From Mesorhizobium sp. AR07 (GTDB taxonomy: Bacteria > Pseudomonadota > Alphaproteobacteria > Rhizobiales > Rhizobiaceae): DNA of 64,000 nucleotides. Location: assembly GCF_024746815.1 (NCBI RefSeq), contig NZ_CP080525.1, positions 186,001 through 250,000 of the forward strand, in the 5' to 3' direction. Below, piece by piece: positions 62,797 to 64,000 of this stretch; positions within the stretch are counted from its first letter, which is position 1, and each line of letters begins with the position of its first letter. The notes beneath the pieces are model-generated. The model was given only the letters and a program-made list of their open reading frames with translations, was not told the DNA's origin and searched no databases. Both the position numbers and the translations under genes were made by a program.

Positions 62797-64000
62797 CTAG
62801 GCCAGGCTTCCCTGCAGCACCGTCAGCCTGGCTTTCTTCGGCATGCGGGCCGTCAGCCATTCCAGGGCCTTGTCCCGCGGCATCGGGAAGGCGATGGAAT
62901 AGCCCTGCACCTGGTCGCAGCCGATCGCCATCAGCGAATCGAGTTCGGCTTCGGTTTCCGCACCCTCGGCAACGATCGAGATGCCGAGGCCACGCGCCAG
63001 CTCGGTGATGGCGCGCACGATCTTCGAGTTGTCGCCATTCTCATGGATGTTCTGGACGAAGCGGCGATCGATCTTCAGCCGGTCGATCTCGTTTGGATTG
63101 ACATGGCTGAGCGAGGCATAGCCGGTGCCGAAATCATCGAGTTCGAGATGCACGCCGGCTGCCCTGATGTGGCGCAGCTTGGCGGCGATGCCGGTCTTCT
63201 CGTCGTCGAGAATGACGGATTCGACGATTTCCAGTGACAGTTTCTGCGGCGGCAGCCCGGCCTTCTCCAGCGTCTCGAACAGAAACGCATCGAAATCATG
63301 CTCGCGCAATTCGGTCCCGGAAACATTGACGGCAAGCCGCCCGAAGGCAATGCCGTTGCGGTTCCATTCGGCCGCTTCGTTGATCGCCTTGCTGATGACG
63401 ATGCGGCCGATCTCGGGCATGAAGCCGCATTTCTCGGCGACCGGAATGAATTCGCCAGGTGGGATCATGCCGCGCTCGGCATGGTTCCAGCGCACCAGCG
63501 CTTCAATGCCGCTGATCGTGCCGTCGGTCAGCGAAACTTGCGGCTGGAAATAGACCTGGAACGCCCGCTCCGAAATGGCGACCTTCATGTCGTGCTCGAG
63601 CTGCTTGCGGTAGTCGAGTTCGCGGCGCAACTCCTCGGAGAAGAACGAGAAGTTGCCGCCCCCCAGTTTCTTGGCGGAATAGAGCGCCAGATCGGCGTGG
63701 ACCAGCAGATCCTGCGCATTGTCGGCGTCGATCGGATAGACGGCGATGCCGGCGCTGGCGCCAGGAAGAATGGTCGTACCCTGGAACACGATCGGCTCGT
63801 TGATGTGCGCCAGGATGCGCCGCGCCAGCATGTTGATGTCTTCGGTGCCGCCGGCGCCGGCAAGGATCATGACGAACTCGTCGCCGCCCAGGCGCACGCA
63901 CAGATCCGACGCCCGACAGGAATCGCGCATGCGCTGCGCCGTGACAACAAGCACATAGTCGCCGGCGGCGTGGCCGAGCGTATCGTTGATCTGCTTGAAC
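62797..64000 (-). CDS. GGDEF-EAL cyclic-di-GMP protein (5' end beyond window)
   Basis: The frame runs to the window edge; the visible ~400 residues are the end of a GGDEF domain (FKQINDTLGHAAGDYV, LGGDEFVMIL) and a full EAL domain with IEALVRWNHAERG, FVQNIHENGD and LDDFGTGYASL. Both catalytic motifs are intact. The GTG at 63954 is an internal codon, not the start. The sensor part is outside the window. This is a second dual-domain cyclic-di-GMP protein besides the one at 11918. Confidence 0.9.
   Translation of the reverse strand, partial: FKQINDTLGHAAGDYVLVVTAQRMRDSCRASDLCVRLGGDEFVMILAGAGGTEDINMLARRILAHINEPIVFQGTTILPGASAGIAVYPIDADNAQDLLVHADLALYSAKKLGGGNFSFFSEELRRELDYRKQLEHDMKVAISERAFQVYFQPQVSLTDGTISGIEALVRWNHAERGMIPPGEFIPVAEKCGFMPEIGRIVISKAINEAAEWNRNGIAFGRLAVNVSGTELREHDFDAFLFETLEKAGLPPQKLSLEIVESVILDDEKTGIAAKLRHIRAAGVHLELDDFGTGYASLSHVNPNEIDRLKIDRRFVQNIHENGDNSKIVRAITELARGLGISIVAEGAETEAELDSLMAIGCDQVQGYSIAFPMPRDKALEWLTARMPKKARLTVLQGSLA

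Noticed and set aside
1..64000. tRNA, rRNA, prophage or integrase genes
   Set aside because: None could be recognised by motif on either strand; there is no attachment-site duplication beside a tRNA.

Overview
The window looks like chromosomal DNA from a rhizobial alphaproteobacterium (order Hyphomicrobiales), most probably Mesorhizobium or a close relative. It is GC-rich and almost fully coding. The gene families (TadG/VWA protein, DUF2093, DUF4170, TIGR01459 HAD hydrolase, DUF374-waaA-lpxK operon, efp next to epmA) and the many intergenic palindromes fit that group. The species call is inference from content and was not tested by alignment. I see no rRNA, tRNA, CRISPR array, prophage or intact insertion sequence.

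Layout. 1-8 kb: the 3'-truncated start of an AraC regulator, a lipoprotein aminopeptidase, a small protein, then a tightly overlapping minus-strand operon (7797 to 1999) resembling E. coli ynbABCD with two extra genes; it should build or remodel a CDP-alcohol phospholipid of unknown identity. 8-11.5 kb: a marR-emrA-emrB efflux operon with a strongly structured 119-nt element between emrA and emrB. 11.5-19 kb: a PAS-PAS-GAF-GGDEF-EAL protein, CAP lipoprotein, HxlR/GST divergent pair, DUF2189 and LysE membrane proteins, and an AT-richer patch with a split TM/coiled-coil gene. 19-29 kb: TadG-like VWA protein, HAD hydrolase plus ribF, HdeD, MipA, ileS and a lipoprotein. 29-38 kb: tadA, a pseudouridine synthase with five 27-residue repeats, rsmD, an M16 peptidase pair, a patatin and an HNH nuclease. 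38-47 kb: efp and epmA, VOC protein, pmbA, cysQ and the lipid A/Kdo genes ending in lpxK. 47-53 kb: LysR/EamA pair, mutL, GlxA-type regulator with a monooxygenase. 53-61 kb: a probable quaternary-amine region (LysR, non-pyrrolysine MttB, orphan solute-binding protein, DgcA/TMADH-like oxidoreductase) with queF inserted. 61-64 kb: a frameshifted membrane gene, MarR, polysaccharide deacetylase, and the C-terminal part of a GGDEF-EAL protein that runs off the window.

Several genes are broken or duplicated: the split gene near 18.6 kb, the frameshift near 61.36 kb, an mttB C-terminal remnant at 57.1 kb and a CAP-domain remnant at 11.7 kb. Several repeat families recur, including a MITE-like element whose first base forms the last base of a stop codon in both copies seen. 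Starts were chosen from ribosome-binding sites, overlaps and family length, and differ from the longest open frame in many cases.
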